Shown here piece by piece: positions 12,419 through 25,300 of a stretch of DNA of 64,000 nucleotides (position 1 is its first letter; every line of letters starts with the position of its first letter). The notes below the pieces were generated by a model. It saw only the letters and a list, made by a program, of their open reading frames with translations, had not been told where the DNA came from and ran no database searches. A program made the translations under genes and the position numbers. Origin of the DNA: Ascidia mentula (Eukaryota; Chordata; Ascidiacea; Phlebobranchia; Ascidiidae); the NCBI GenBank assembly GCA_947561715.1, contig OX387204.1, forward strand, positions 1,803,001 to 1,867,000, written 5' to 3'.

Positions 12419-14270
12419 TTTTTCGATGGTAAGTTTATGCTTTATCTGTATTTCTATTCAGTTTCTCTTGTGGATTAAATAGAAATGCAGTATTATAGTT
12501 TTGGGGTCAAAATCCGGAAAACAACAAAGATATTTGTAAAAGCTATATGGCAAAGACGAATATTACCCGCCTACAGACAATATGCATATAGATATAGATA
12601 TATATATATAACTTTTTGTTGAGAACAAATGACAAAAGCTTCTTCTATAAACTTCACTTCGCTTCAATAAACTCACATTATACTCTTCGGGCAAAAATGA
12701 CCAGAAGGTTTCACTCTTTCTTATATTTACAGTGTTGTTTGCATTTACGCACTTTGTCCTAATGAAGGTCGGTTGCATAACGAGCGAAACGTCGGCCAAG
12801 TAAATTATTTTTGTCAGAAGAGCTTGTGAATTGTGTAAGCTGCATACAGATGACCACTGTTTCGACCCATATAAGGTCTCACTTGAGCAGCTTGCAAAGT
12901 CGTCGGCAAAGTCGTCTGATAGACACCAGCTGCACTGATAAGACCTTATAGGTCGAAACAGTGGCCATATGTATATGCAGCTTAGACAATTCATATTATT
13001 GGCTCCACTGAGATTGTGAGTTTATTGAAAATTATGCCGTCTGTGTCGCCCAAAACCTGTCCAAAAGCGCATGATTTTACTCTGGTCCCTAACATCCTAC
13101 ACACAAAAACAGCAGCGATTCGTTTGCCACTATACGGGTATTCGTGTAAGTTCATTGCACGGGTCAGGGTCAAATTATCGTTTCAACGAAAACGTTTCAC
13201 GGGGTTGACATTTAAGGTCGATTGTCTGCACGGGATTCTCGCACGAACTCCTCTTTGCAAAACGCTTGCAGGTTTAGCAACTGAATTTTAACGATTGCAA
13301 TCACTTCAAGACAAAAATAAAAAAAGACAACTTTCATTGAATCGTTTTAAAACTTTGCACGCCAACATTTTTCCAAGCTTTAAAATGTCTTCAAGGGCTT
13401 ATCGAGTCAGGCGACCAAGCCATCTGAAAATATATGTGATGTAAGAAGAATGTTTCAAGTGACCGCATCGAATCAGGACTTTCAATGAAACCGACCGACT
13501 GCCAAGCCTCAATCGGCCTAAATGCAAGCTACGGGGCTGGTGCTGTTGCTGCAATGGCGACCTCTGAGTGCGTGCGCTACTATAGAGAAAAAAGAATGTG
13601 AAAACTGAAAATAGGTTTCATGGTGAATACTAAACTATTCGTTTTATGTGTCGGTGCGAGTGCCTATTTTATCGGAGATCATAGGTGGTACATAGCCTTC
13701 AAGCTGAAAACCCTTAGTTTCAAATCAAACAATGGTGTTTGTGGCCCCCAGGATTGGTATGTGCCATGGTGCGTCGCACCGCCGGCTGCACCATCCTCTC
13801 GTGGGGTATGATTTAACTTGTAAGCGTTGGTGATTTGTGTGCAGACTGACTGTGGTCCAATGCAGATCCGAGAAAACACAATTAAGTTTAGTTTCAAATT
13901 TAAATTGTCAAAAATTTATTGATTCCACGCAACCACAAGCAAAGCCAAACTTGCCACAGGGAAATCCCCACACCCGCGCTTACTTGCAAAGAAGAAGAAA
14001 GAATCATCGATTTTTTTCCCAAATCGACAGCCAAGCGTTCAAGATGAGGAAGAAGTTATGTTTATTTAACTTACCACAATCATGACGCCCTTCCATTTAC
14101 AATTATGGTGGAAATTTGGTGACATTACAATACACGAAGGTGCCCTAAATTGATAAAGAATTGCAAAATTCCATCACAATTTGAAAAACACTACAGCACA
14201 AATTGAGCTTTGGATTATATTAGGGTTAATAGCAAACTTCGTGCGACAAACGATTGGATTCGTAGGGTTC
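12419..14270. other. Between the two GST genes
   Basis: This holds the promoter side of the first GST, an AT microsatellite at about 12588-12612, the hammerhead-like repeat at 12754-12992, and the 3' flank of the second GST (rc AATAAA near 13912). No other coding region is supported. Confidence 0.6.
12754..12992. repeat. Inverted-repeat element with hammerhead-ribozyme-like cores (Penelope-like or retrozyme-like remnant)
   Basis: Two arms of about 50 bp, 12828-12878 and 12941-12992, are imperfect inverted copies of each other. The right arm and its lead-in (12933-12964, +) read CTGATAA, then GACC-TTATA-GGTC, then GAAA: the order conserved core, stem II with its loop, second core of a hammerhead ribozyme. 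The left arm holds the same stem and GAAA on the minus strand (12878-12860) with a weaker first core. A third core-like pair (CTAATGA at about 12759, GAAACGTCGG at 12785-12794) lies just upstream on the plus strand. Hammerheads are known in Penelope-like elements and retrozymes; assignment to either is inference, since no reverse transcriptase is seen. Confidence 0.6.
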
Positions 14271-14930
14271 TTATTCGGCTTCGCCTCCCCACTTAGCAGT
14301 TGGGAAGTTACAACGCATTTTCTTGAACCTGCTGGAACCTCTGTAAGCCTTGATCTTCTCCAAGCTTTCAAATTTCTCCAAGTAGGCTTTGACCTTGGGG
14401 TGACCGCTCAAAACTCCATCATTACACAATCTCATTTGGTTTAGGATTTCGCAAAGAGCAAAATCGACGTGGGTTAGTTTCGACCCAGCGATCCAAACGT
14501 GCTTCGCGAGAAAAGCTTGAAGCGAATCCAACTTTCCCGGCAGGGTTTTGGCAAAGTAGGTCTCGCGCTGGCCTTCGTAATCACCATAACACATGCTCGT
14601 AAACGATTTCCTAAAGTCATTTACGACTCCTTCCAGCATGTCACAGATACTTTCTTGCCCTTGTGCTGGCGTAAGACCGTACTTCCGACCCAAGTACTTC
14701 AAGATCGCCCAGCTCTCAGTCAAACTTAACTCGCCGTCGAAGATGTACGGTAAGTTCGGAAAGTCAAGTCCCAGAGTCCACTTGGCCTCATCCCATGTGC
14801 TATGGTCGTAGGGAGGCGGAGGGCAGGGGTATCTTTTATCTTCGTAATCAGCCCCTCCATACTCAAGCATGAGACGAATTGGTTCACCAAGTCCCCTGAG
14901 ATCCCAATATCCAATTACTATTTTAGACAT
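14271..14930 (-). CDS. Glutathione S-transferase, Mu class, 219 aa, intronless
   Basis: One uninterrupted ORF, a paralogue of the 211-aa enzyme at 11783 and in the same orientation. It begins MSKIVIGYWDLRGLGEPIRL, with the catalytic Tyr at residue 8. It keeps a Mu-type loop insertion (PCPPPPYDHSTWDEAKW) before GLDFPNLPYIFDGE. LTESWAILKYLGRKYGL supplies the glutathione-binding Glu-Ser, and WIAGSKLTHVDFALCEILNQ is the C-terminal-domain signature. Length and loop fit Mu GSTs (about 218 aa) well. The predicted protein is cytosolic and dimeric. The pair shares its intronless state, so a single intronless ancestor followed by tandem duplication is the simplest history. The shorter copy then lost most of the loop. 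Confidence 0.95.
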   Translation of the reverse strand: MSKIVIGYWDLRGLGEPIRLMLEYGGADYEDKRYPCPPPPYDHSTWDEAKWTLGLDFPNLPYIFDGELSLTESWAILKYLGRKYGLTPAQGQESICDMLEGVVNDFRKSFTSMCYGDYEGQRETYFAKTLPGKLDSLQAFLAKHVWIAGSKLTHVDFALCEILNQMRLCNDGVLSGHPKVKAYLEKFESLEKIKAYRGSSRFKKMRCNFPTAKWGGEAE

Positions 14931-16263
14931 TTTGATCTATAGTATTTATACCTATATCGCATAACACATATGAAGCATTCATTTTACAGCGTTACGCATT
15001 TATGGCAAATGGTTGTCAACAAAATTATTTACATTTCGGGCAATTTACGCGCTTACCGTTATTTCTGGGAAGAAAAAAGCTGACCTACACTGCACAAAAC
15101 AAATACCCGTTTTATTTATTTAGGACGTATTGAACTGGTGATGGCATTATTCGTTGCCAGAATGTCACAAATAAATACAACATTAAAGTTATATGCTTCC
15201 TAATACAATATGGGCTATGGTTTTGTTCTTGAAATTATGAATAAATTCCTGAGTAGTGTTCGCAGCAAAATCGTTTTTTACTCACTAATTACAATTACAA
15301 ATTCCAACAAAACTCTGCTCCACACAAACTAACTGGTTTTAAGCTGTCATGAGTTTGCAAGCTAAGCCGTCCGGCGCATTGGTTCGACAATCAATTTCTG
15401 TAAGGTACTGAAGCCCCGTTTGCTTCAACTATGAAACTGAGCACGTGTAGCTGCGCTGCAGGCGTGTAGCACTTCAGGCAAAGTGCTGGTTAGAAGTTAG
15501 GTACTCAGACATAGAACAAACAATGCTGTTGCGCAACAATGACTTCATTATTAGTAGCCACTTTTGTCGCTTAGAGTAGAAATCACAGCGAGTAATGGAA
15601 TTTTAAGAAATATTCAATCAAGTAAAAAAGTGTATGTCCACCCCAGCGTAATTGGCAATATGTTATTATGTCATGAGTGTAAAGTCTATGAACAATGTAC
15701 TGCATTGCAAACAAACCACAAGGCTGTCGTGACTTCAATTACTTATCAATTAATCTGTATTTTGTAAAGCGTATATTTCCATGGCTAAAGTTAACCGTTT
15801 TTTTTTTTAAAATAACCTGCACACATGCATTTAAATGTTTATTATCAATAAATTATGTTACGCAACTGGCAATCAACACTTGGAAACCTACAAAGTAAAT
15901 TTTAACAAGCAATACAATTCAAGCTTTGCTGCCCAATTAAACGAATGTTTTAAACTGGGTAGTTTCAATTATACGGCAACAATGACAGTAACGACTCTTG
16001 ATGAACTTGCTTGCAAGCAAAAAAACAATAGGTGAAAGCGCACGATAGCAGGTTGGCACAAAAAAATATTGCATTTTTCAGTACTCCAATAAACTAAGAA
16101 AAGGACCCTTGAAATTTGTCATAATTTTTTCTGGCACTTGTATCTAAATATTTGGAAAAATACAGACCATCAAGAAACAAAACCAAAACCTGTATGTATT
16201 TTTGCAATCAAATGCCAACATTATTTAGAGTATTTTTTTTAATTTTAGGCTTTAGAATTATGG
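14931..16263. other. Intergenic
   Basis: AT-rich sequence between the second GST (promoter side) and the 3' end of the minus-strand dioxygenase gene. Short ORFs on the plus strand at 15.5-16.0 kb show no recognisable protein and overlap low-complexity A/T runs. Nothing else is supported. Confidence 0.5.
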
Positions 16264-19200
16264 TCAGATGCTGCTACTGTTGCCGATCTTTGGCGCCACA
16301 ACTGGTCGGTTTAGCTTTCTTCCCAGCACCACGTATATGCTGCGCATGTCTTCGATGTTAACATAGGTTCCCTGTGTATAAAAATTACAATCAATTAAGT
16401 AAGTCAAAATTCTCTAACTGTTTCACGTGCGACGATTTACGGAACTTGCGACGCCCCAATTATGAATCTATCACGACAATTTGTTCCAATGCTTGCAATT
16501 TTCAGTCGCAGAAAACTGACTTCACTTCTTATTAGGAAATGACAGACACTGACAACACAATTGCTGTCAGGTTGAAGCAAATTCTTTGTTGTAACAATTA
16601 TTCTTTTAATGGTTGATGTTCAGTGGGACTGAATATCTTTGAAAAGAAAACTCAATTCGTTCTAAAGAGGAAGAAATTTTCGCGAGACGAAAGCGTGGTG
16701 TGAATGCGATAGGGTAAACTTTTTAAATAAGCTCATGTTCTTGGCAATTTTTGACGTTACCGCAGTTGAGCATTTCGCTGATCCAAACTCCAGCTAGGCT
16801 TCATTTATATGACTACATCTAACATGACATCGTTACCCTTACGTTCCTAAAAGTTAAGAAAGAGTGTCACGTCATTGAAACAAGCGTGACCAGCCTGAGC
16901 TGAATAACATTTGCATAAAAAATGCAAGGGTTAAATCTTCAAATTGTGGCAAATTAGTTGTTGGTTTGTTTACTGTATATTAATTGCAGATCTGTAACAT
17001 AGTCCATTTCCTCACCTGAAGTCTCCGCCTTCCACCATTGGTCTTGTAGGCATCTCTCGAGTGCGCCATCCTGCGGTTTTGCAACACCAGCATGTCGCCA
17101 GTTCTCAACCGGAACTTGAACTAAAATGCCACACATATTGCCTTAACCCAAATGGATATCGAAAGAGTGGCTACCTTTACTTCTAAGCTTAACAGAGCAA
17201 ACACAAGACTCAGCAAGCATGTTAATATTGTTTGGGACACCGGCATTAGGTAGAAACTACAGCTGGTTGGTCGTAATTTATATTTTTAACTGCACGTACA
17301 TTAAGGTTTGGCACAGACAGTAATTTTCGGGTATTTTACATCGCGGAGTTAAACAAGCGACCAACCAACGTCAAGTCTTTCATCACGTGTTTGTACTTGT
17401 GTATTTCCTTTGGTACTTTTGCCAAGCTTTATACCTTTACGTCATTTCTTACGCAATCCCTCTGCAAGTGAGTCAATATCTTGCTTGGATCAAACAAACC
17501 TGGTATTTGGTGTTGTTGATTAGGTTCAATAGTTTAATGTAAGCTCTGTAGAATGGTTCCACGTCATTTTCGTGCACACGCAAAGTTTGTTCTATACCGG
17601 GATTCCAACTGTACGCAACAACCTGTATTTAATGCAGAAATAACATTTCCATCAAAGTATTCTGTACTCATCTTTTTCACTACAACAAGCACTGCTGTTC
17701 GCAAAAGATTGACATAATACGTCGATTTTCGCTTATGGTATAGAAAACCAAGCGATTTTTTTGGACAAAACTGTTGACTGATATTGTCCCATTGCTAAAA
17801 GAATATGTTGAATTCGGACATGACTTTACATTACAGTATTTGGAAGTTCACATGCTAGTGACGCCTCAGTAGGTAAAACGGCGATACCGCATTGGTGGTA
17901 AACATAATGACGTGCCTATTCTCGGGCCTATTGCTGCAGTTAACTTTTATCATAGCGACCTATGAACTGAAATTTACACCGGGTTGTTTGCTCAATCTGC
18001 TACGTGACTGCAACTTGCTCGTACTTTGCCCAGCAAACACAGACGATGCGAAGAAAACACGTACCTGGTCGTCGTAATCCAACGTTATGATTGGCTTACG
18101 ACTGACTAAGTGCGCCGGTGATTTGCGGGTGTAGTCGATGGTGCCGAACGCGACAGGCACCCTGGTGAGAACACGGAAATCTTCGGGAGATTCTCTACGG
18201 AGGTCGCCGATCACGTGGAACATATCGACCAATAGGGAGTTACCACCTTCAACTACGTCATCGAACCTGTGTAACGGCAGTGTGTTTAATAATGACACTG
18301 TCGGATAGAAATTTAAGTTACAAAACAAGCGCCAGAGTAAATTCCCACACTTTTACTAGAATTTAGAGGTTAATTTTTAGTGGATAGCTATAGTACTTGC
18401 TGGTGCATTGTTTTAAACAGACTGGCTGTCAGACAAGTCTATTTTTCTGCATCGAATGTTGGCCAAAGTGCATTTAGTGTAAAGTTTAAACCGCGGAGCT
18501 GATTACTCGATGGCATGCAGGAGTTGAATTCCAGGTGCGGATTCGTAAGCGCACTGGTCACAGTGGAAGGGAAGACCAATTTGAGTATTCGCCACGTTCT
18601 CTGTGCTCTGACTGTCGTAGACATCAAATATCTGAAAAATTATGAACGTTGAAGTTGTGCTACGAGCAAAGCCTCCAACAATACTTTCAGCAACACTGTA
18701 AAAATTCAACATTCATTTAAAAGCTATCGCGCTTGCATTTACTCGTTGTTGGTTTGTTAAAATGTTTTCTTTTGTACTCTTTGGCTGTATTCAAATATTT
18801 TACACATGGATCCGTTTTATACGTGGGTACATGCGAGTTCTACTGTTCAAAGTTAACCATAGACCTACACATACGCTTAACAACCAGAACAACCGGTTCG
18901 AGTAGGTCATGAAAATTCCAAGAACCGGTTTAAACCGGCTGAATCCCACCACTGTCTTTAACAACTCACCGTTCCGTATATTGTCTCAATAATGGGAGCA
19001 ATTTTTTTGCCGACCTGAAAAACAAAGACCCATTACACACTTGTCCAACTACTGATTTTCGACTTCGGATGAGCGATGCTTACCTCTACGACCGAGCCCT
19101 CTTTGCACGGAACATTTCTAACTACAGCAAATCCTCGGTCGAAGACGGTACCCATGAATCTGAAAGATTATGTTGTCTGTAAGCTTGATTTTTCAGTTTG

Positions 19201-20350
19201 CTGTCAGGACGGATATCTGTCATTAACCACAGCGCATTGTCGTTAAGAGAAACAAACGTATATAAATGGGGATGTAACATATGCTATCTTGTCGTATCGA
19301 AATGCGCGCTTTACGCGTTTTAAAGCAGAGAGTTATCCAGAAAAACTTTTTGTCTCGCGGGTAGGAAATTATCACAAACTTGGCAGACGGGGAAAGTGTA
19401 CAAAAAATTTTTACAAATGAAGTAACACTTACAAAATTGTAACGTTTACAAGTTGTAACCGAAAAACACGTGTTTTTGTCTAAAACTGTCGCACGAATAG
19501 TTTACATGGGAAACACTTTTCTGTATCCTGGCGGTCAAAAGACTCACAACGGGTGAGATTTGGCCCGCGGACCGGAATTTTACCCTGTCTGCCCCTACGA
19601 GGTGCCACTTTACAGACTATTTGTGTTCTTTACTCACTCAAACATCCCCTCGTCTGTGTCCAGGCGAGAACATTCAACGTATGGGAGTTCGCTTTTATCG
19701 GGCCAGTGAAACTTCATGTCCGCCTCCACTAACATATCGTTTATGCATGTATCGCAGTAACAAGCGCTTCTCAGCCAATCAGCGGTCATCACGGTCACGT
19801 GCTCCAACTCGGGGTCCAGTTTTATCTGAATCGTGGCTGTTGAACAGTAATTGTTTGGTGATGTTTTGTTCATAATAAATGGGAAAAACACTTCTAGAGT
19901 GGAGCAGTCAATTACATTTCAAAAATTCATCATTTCGCCAGATGAATATATAGCCATGCATGCCCAGCACCTTTTGTCTGCCTGCACAGTTCTTTGGTGT
20001 TAAAATATATTGTAGGGGGCGCGATCGACCCATTTTCCACCCCGGTCAAAAGCACAACATACCCCCATCGTCTGTCACAGATGCTTGGCTAATTAAGAGT
20101 TGGCATGGCAACTTGGTTCGATCCACCAGAGCCTGGCCGACGATAGTTCTGCAGCAGGTACTGCATCGACAGTTGCATCGAAGCCAAATAGTATGAAATC
20201 TGCGGGTCAGATGGAAAAAGAAAAATTCAACAACATTACACTGATTTGTTACGTCACAACCAACCTGCTCACGTGACCGTCTTGCCAGAAAACCTCGAGA
20301 ATATTTTTCCCGCCGCTGACACGGACTTTCGAGACCTTATGGTCGCTCAT
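16264..20350 (-). CDS. Gamma-butyrobetaine dioxygenase-like enzyme A, 401 aa
   Basis: Ten coding exons: 20350-20265, 20199-20063, 19836-19638, 19159-19084, 19014-18970, 18631-18507, 18266-18065, 17622-17500, 17120-17016 and 16371-16264. All have GT-AG sites and phases agree. The N-terminal domain has the Zn-type cluster WLRCNCRCSTC (Cys39, 41, 44) and a later EHVTV His, as in BBOX1. The TauD-type jelly roll follows. LPFHCDQCAYESAPGIQLLH gives the HxD iron ligands His204/Asp206, and QNRRMAHSRDAY gives the distal His351; human BBOX1 uses 202, 204 and 347. Family role: Fe(II)/2-oxoglutarate hydroxylase, with BBOX1 making carnitine and TMLHE acting on trimethyllysine. I cannot tell which substrate this copy uses. 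It ends GNSSSI. It is head to head with copy B. An internal hAT-type repeat end lies in intron 5. Confidence 0.92.
18860..18954. mobile_element. Partial hAT-type MITE copy in intron 5 of dioxygenase A
   Basis: The right end GGCTGAATCCCACCACTG (ending 18954) matches the end of the complete copy at 25462-25640, and the internal AACCGGTTCGA block also matches. The left terminal repeat is not present, so this copy is truncated; its left limit is approximate. Confidence 0.65.
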
Positions 20351-22309
20351 CTTTGTGTTCAGGTGACAAAAATTGACATGAAGTTAATTGCCTTAAAGAC
20401 GTCTATCAAGAATAAGAAAGTTCAGTACACGTTTATGAGAAAGGGGTCGAAAAGGGTTTAAGTTTTATTCAACAAACTCCAAGGCTTAAACAAACTTCGT
20501 TGAACTCAGTAACTTATTTATGTTAAGCGACAACAGACAAACAATTGTTGAAAACAAGGCATTGCCGAAGGAAATGCGAAATCAGCATCCCTTTCGCCTG
20601 AACCTTGTTCGCAGCTAAAACTCCCTTTTTCTCAAACGTTCCGCTCTGTTGCCGCCGGTTTGATATGCCTCAATAGTTTGTTCCGACGTAAACAATACAT
20701 AAAAACAAAGGTCGTCACTTTCGTCTCTCCCACAGTATTCTCAACGACTGGCGGATACTCGCACTGACATGTTGACTAACTGCAACGAACAGCCTAGCAC
20801 ATTGCTACTATGTTTTAGGGGTTCTTCTTTGTGCTTAGAAACCAGAGCGCGATTTCCAGTTTTCTAGGGTATGTCGACCAGCAAGAAGGCTTTGTCAGTT
20901 GCGTTTCCGTAGCCCTGCACAAGCTAATTTTTACCTTTGGCAAGCTTCAATTTTTTTGTTTGGCGACCTTGCATATATGTGGTAAACATGCGTGCATAAC
21001 TTGTTTCGTTGCTACAAACTGTGTGTTATCGCGGTCATCACTACAAGCATAATTGTTTTTTTTATGTTAATCAACTGCACCTTTGCTACGTTCATCAACT
21101 GCAAGTCTTGGAAATTGTATAAGTCTCGCCTTAATACACAGAACAGCAAATCATTCTAGTTGCTTGACAAAGCGGATACTGCAGAGCACTCGTTTAGAAG
21201 CTGAAGTTGCTGCTGCTGTTGCTGCCCGTGCTGTACAGTTATGCGTGCCTTTTTCGCATCGCCTCATTGGCACATATGATTAACCTCGTGTTTTCAGTCC
21301 ACCGGCGTTTTAAATGTGCCTAACGCAGTGTTTCTGGGGGAATGGTTCACCCTTTAAGTATCATTTAAATGTTAGTAGATATTTTGCATCGAACTATCAT
21401 TGGTCATTATGGGCTGACAGGGAATTCTTATTTTTCACAAAATTTGTCCCTTGTTTTATGTTTGACAGAAATGTCGCACATTTTTCTAACCTGGATAATG
21501 TCATCAAACTCAAATAATAAAATACAGTGCACAGCATGGTGTTAATGAAGTGCGGCATATCCCAAGAAGAACACTTTACACACCATAATTCCATTGGTAA
21601 ATAAATTAAAACGAAAGCATTAAAGTGTGCGAATCATTAACGACAGTAAAATCTGCGAAAAAGCATCATACCGATGGATTGTAGTTTCCGTTTATGCAAG
21701 CAGACACGTCAAATTACATAAAACCAGGCATTGACTACGAATTACCTCTTACGCAACTTGTTTGGAGAAAAACGCTCGAGAAAATGTTCTTGCACAATTC
21801 GAGTGGTGACGTAATGTGTTGTAAGCCGACAAAACATCAATCAAACCAAACTAAACGGAAAGTAATAACTAAATCATGGTCATTTTGTGCCTTTTGCTGC
21901 AACGCAAATGATGAACGTTGCGATACAGCAACCTTACAAGAGATATTCACCTTTTACTTTGCAGTAACTTTTTGTCAAGCCGTTTTTGAACAATTGACTG
22001 ACAAATATGTTGTCATAATGGGCATTGTTAACAATAACATACATGTGGTCTAGTATTCTCGTGAATTTAGCGAGAATTTACAACAAAACTGGGCCAGGTT
22101 TTGCATCATTACCAAGTGCTCGTCATACCGCCTCTGTCCTTGAAGGTTTTGGTGTTTGCGTAACCCTGTATAATGCTGCCTTGCAAAAAAAGTACAAGTA
22201 CTCCAGGGTGAAACGCGAAAAAGTGGACGCGGTCCAATAACCTTGCAAGTTGTGGGTCTGGACGGTGTTGCACTGTTGTTAGTTAGCCTTGAGTTAGATA
22301 GGAAGCGTA
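20351..22309. other. Shared 5' region of the two dioxygenase genes
   Basis: About 1.96 kb between the start codons of two head-to-head paralogues. It should contain both promoters. ORFs here (for example 21694-22053) are not recognisable and have no splice-supported partners. I see no RNA gene. Confidence 0.55.
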
Positions 22310-25300
22310 ATGGAAATGAACGGAGCCAGGTTTACGGCAGAAAAGCTCGGTGTAGTTAAAGATGGAAACGAATGCGAAGTTAAATGGAACGACGGCCACG
22401 TGAGCAGGTGAGACCCGTCACTTTCTTTCACAACATCGAGCTTGTTTGTTGATCTTCACATGGGCTCCTGAACTCTTTGAATAAAAATGAAGTGTAAAAA
22501 AGTGATATAATCAATGAGATCTGTAGACACGTGAACACACTGTTTGGATCTGTAAGGTCTCGTCAGTCCAGTTGGGACTGTGGTACTGGGTTAGCTTTTG
22601 CCTTGGAAGACACACATTTTCCCACTTTCTAGGAAAAATGATTAGATTCCTGTAAACCTACATACTAATTTTTGTGAAGGTTTCACAGTCGATGGTTGCG
22701 TTACAACTGCCAGTGCTCTGCGTGTGCTCGACAATCTGTCAATCAACTGGTTGTTGATCGCTCAGTCTTTCCAGAAGTAATGAAGATCTCCAACATATCA
22801 CAAAAAGGAGGTGCACGACTCTGCTTTTATAATATATATTAAGTTGGCATTGAACTTATTTTTGGGCCTATGTATTTAGGAAAGCCTTCAAAATGATCGT
22901 CTAAATTTATATAATTTTTTGTGATATAAAATCTACTATAAATCAATATTATTTTGTTTGTATTAATGATTCGTTTTTGGTAATTGTTGAACTATTGCTG
23001 GAGTTTCACCTCACCTCTATCAGTTTTCTCCAAAAATATTTACGCTCTCCACAATCTCAAATTCCTTCATTGTGATCAATGTTTGCGCAGAACAAATTTT
23101 CGCGACCTTACAGGACGACCTTCCTCCTGAACACGTGACTATACTAAGCTCTGATTGGTTGCGTTCTCATTGTTACTGCGATATTTGCTTGAGTTCCAAG
23201 TTAGCGGAAACATCCACCATGAAATATCTGAACCCTCGGTCGGATGAGCCAAAACGCTTTTTCTACGACAAAATCCAAGACGACGAAGGTCTTTTTAGGT
23301 AATTGCGATAGTGTCACGTGACTACAACCTAAATGCACAGAATTCAGCTAAGACTTATGTTGCTTGCATGGAAAAGATGATTTTTTTAAATTAAAATGCA
23401 CAAGTGAAACTAAACTTGTCACAAATAATCAACCTTTGGTCTCGGATCGGCTGCCAACAAGCTAAACTAACAAACCCAACTTGCAACCATACTTCTCTCA
23501 CAGCTGGCTCGACGCTGTCGTAACGGATGGATTTTGTATTATTGAGGGGGTTCCCCGTGAGTCGGAAAAAGTGATAGAGGTTGGAACTGTTGCTTGTTTT
23601 GATTTACCAAAAATTGCTTTGTTGAATAAACATGTTTTACTTTAGGTTGCCGAATGCGTCGCACCGATATTGTACCAGGTCTATGGAAAAGTAAGATCGT
23701 CTTTTTTGTAAAGAGTATTTCGCTTGGCAACGTTGAAATGTTGTGAAAGAAAAAAAAAATTCTTACGGAAACAATTGAATTTACATGAATAAATTAACCA
23801 TTGTGTCTTCGTATACAACGAGATAGGACAATTAAATGTGAAAATAAATTGAAGTTTCGCATAACAATTTGGAACACATTTTCCGAGAGTTGCTTTCAAG
23901 CACCGAATTTCGAGCTCTGAAAAACCTTGTGTAAACAACTTATTCCCTCGCTTTTAAGTTGTTGTCAATTTCATCAGTAGACCAATACTGTTTTGTTTCG
24001 CCCATTTTAGTATTTCGAAGTGTACGATGACGGTGGACTGGAAAATTACTCCAACTCCAACAAGGGACTTCATTTCCACATGGATCAGCCTCATTACGAG
24101 AGTGCTCCGGGAGTCCAACTCATGCACTTTATCCAGTAAGTGAACTGGATCTCATCTTGAATCAATTAGACGTAATTATCCCTTGCTCCAAACAGCAGAT
24201 TTCAAATTAATCATATCTTTGACTCAACACCTTAAGATACTGCCATAGGTTCCCTACCTTTTTTCTTCAATTTACCTCCAGGCAGCCTTCAAAGACTAAA
24301 TTTACTCGCTGTTTTTACCGAACTAATTTTGCAAAATACCTGTAAAAGAAAAAAAAGGCTTTAAAAATATCCGAACCGAGTTGTATCAATCTTTGTAAAC
24401 ACTGCAGCGATGCAAAAGAAATAATGTAAAAATAACTAATGGTTTAGCCCAAATCATAACCGTTAAAAAACTACCCCCAGTTGGTAACCATTGCTATAGC
24501 CCGTTTGCTGCATTTGGCATAACTTTCCCAATTTTGTTTGATTATTTCCGAACATTGGCCAACGTATATTTAGTTTTGACCCATGCGTGACCGGTGGCGA
24601 ATCAATGGTCGTGGATCTGTTCCGATGCGCTGAGATTTTCCGCGAGGAAGCGCCAAAGGACTTTGAAGTCCTCTGCCGCGTTCCCACAGTGTGGAAAACG
24701 ATCGACCTCAAGAAATCGGTACAGAGCTATTACCAAATCAGAAAACCGGTCATCGAGACTGACTACGATAACCAGGTATACGATTGGGTTCAAAACAGCT
24801 AAAAGCAGAAAAACAGAATTGAAAGTATTCAGAGATTCGATTTATTGATAAGTTTTGCATTTGTGATCGCTGATCATTTGCAAAACGTGGGGCGATATTC
24901 ACCTTTAGATTGTCGCCATACATTGGAACCCAGGGACCGAGGAAGCACTGCAAGTACGTCACAATGACGTAGAGGCTTTCTACTCGGCTTACAACAAATT
25001 CTGGAAAATAATTCACCGCAAAGAAAATCAGGTACGCGTTGATTTTGGAGAGTCGCGGATGATTTTTACAACTTTCCACGAATTCCAGTTTTTCTTTCGG
25101 GCCCACAGTGGTGACGTAGTAGTGATAAACAACAGAAGAATGGCACACAATCGGACGGCTTTTCAGTCAAACGGTGGAAGGCGTTTCATGCAGGTGGGTA
25201 ATACATCATTTTTTGGTACTACATGTGTACATTTATAATTACAAATGTTAATGTAGTGGTTCCTACCCGTATAATTTACGCTAAAACTTGTGTAATAAAA

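Noticed and set aside
13679-13897. Overlapping ORFs and a GC-rich palindrome-like patch between the GST genes as a gene or RNA
   Set aside because: No recognisable protein, no splice partners, and no tRNA A/B boxes.
19527-19615. TTTGGCCCGCGGACCGG as a hAT transposon end
   Set aside because: It resembles one type of hAT end, but no inverted partner or target duplication is visible, so it was not listed as an element.
21694-22053. 119-aa plus-strand ORF between the two dioxygenases
   Set aside because: Composition looks non-coding, no family match, and no splice support; it lies in the promoter region of gene B.
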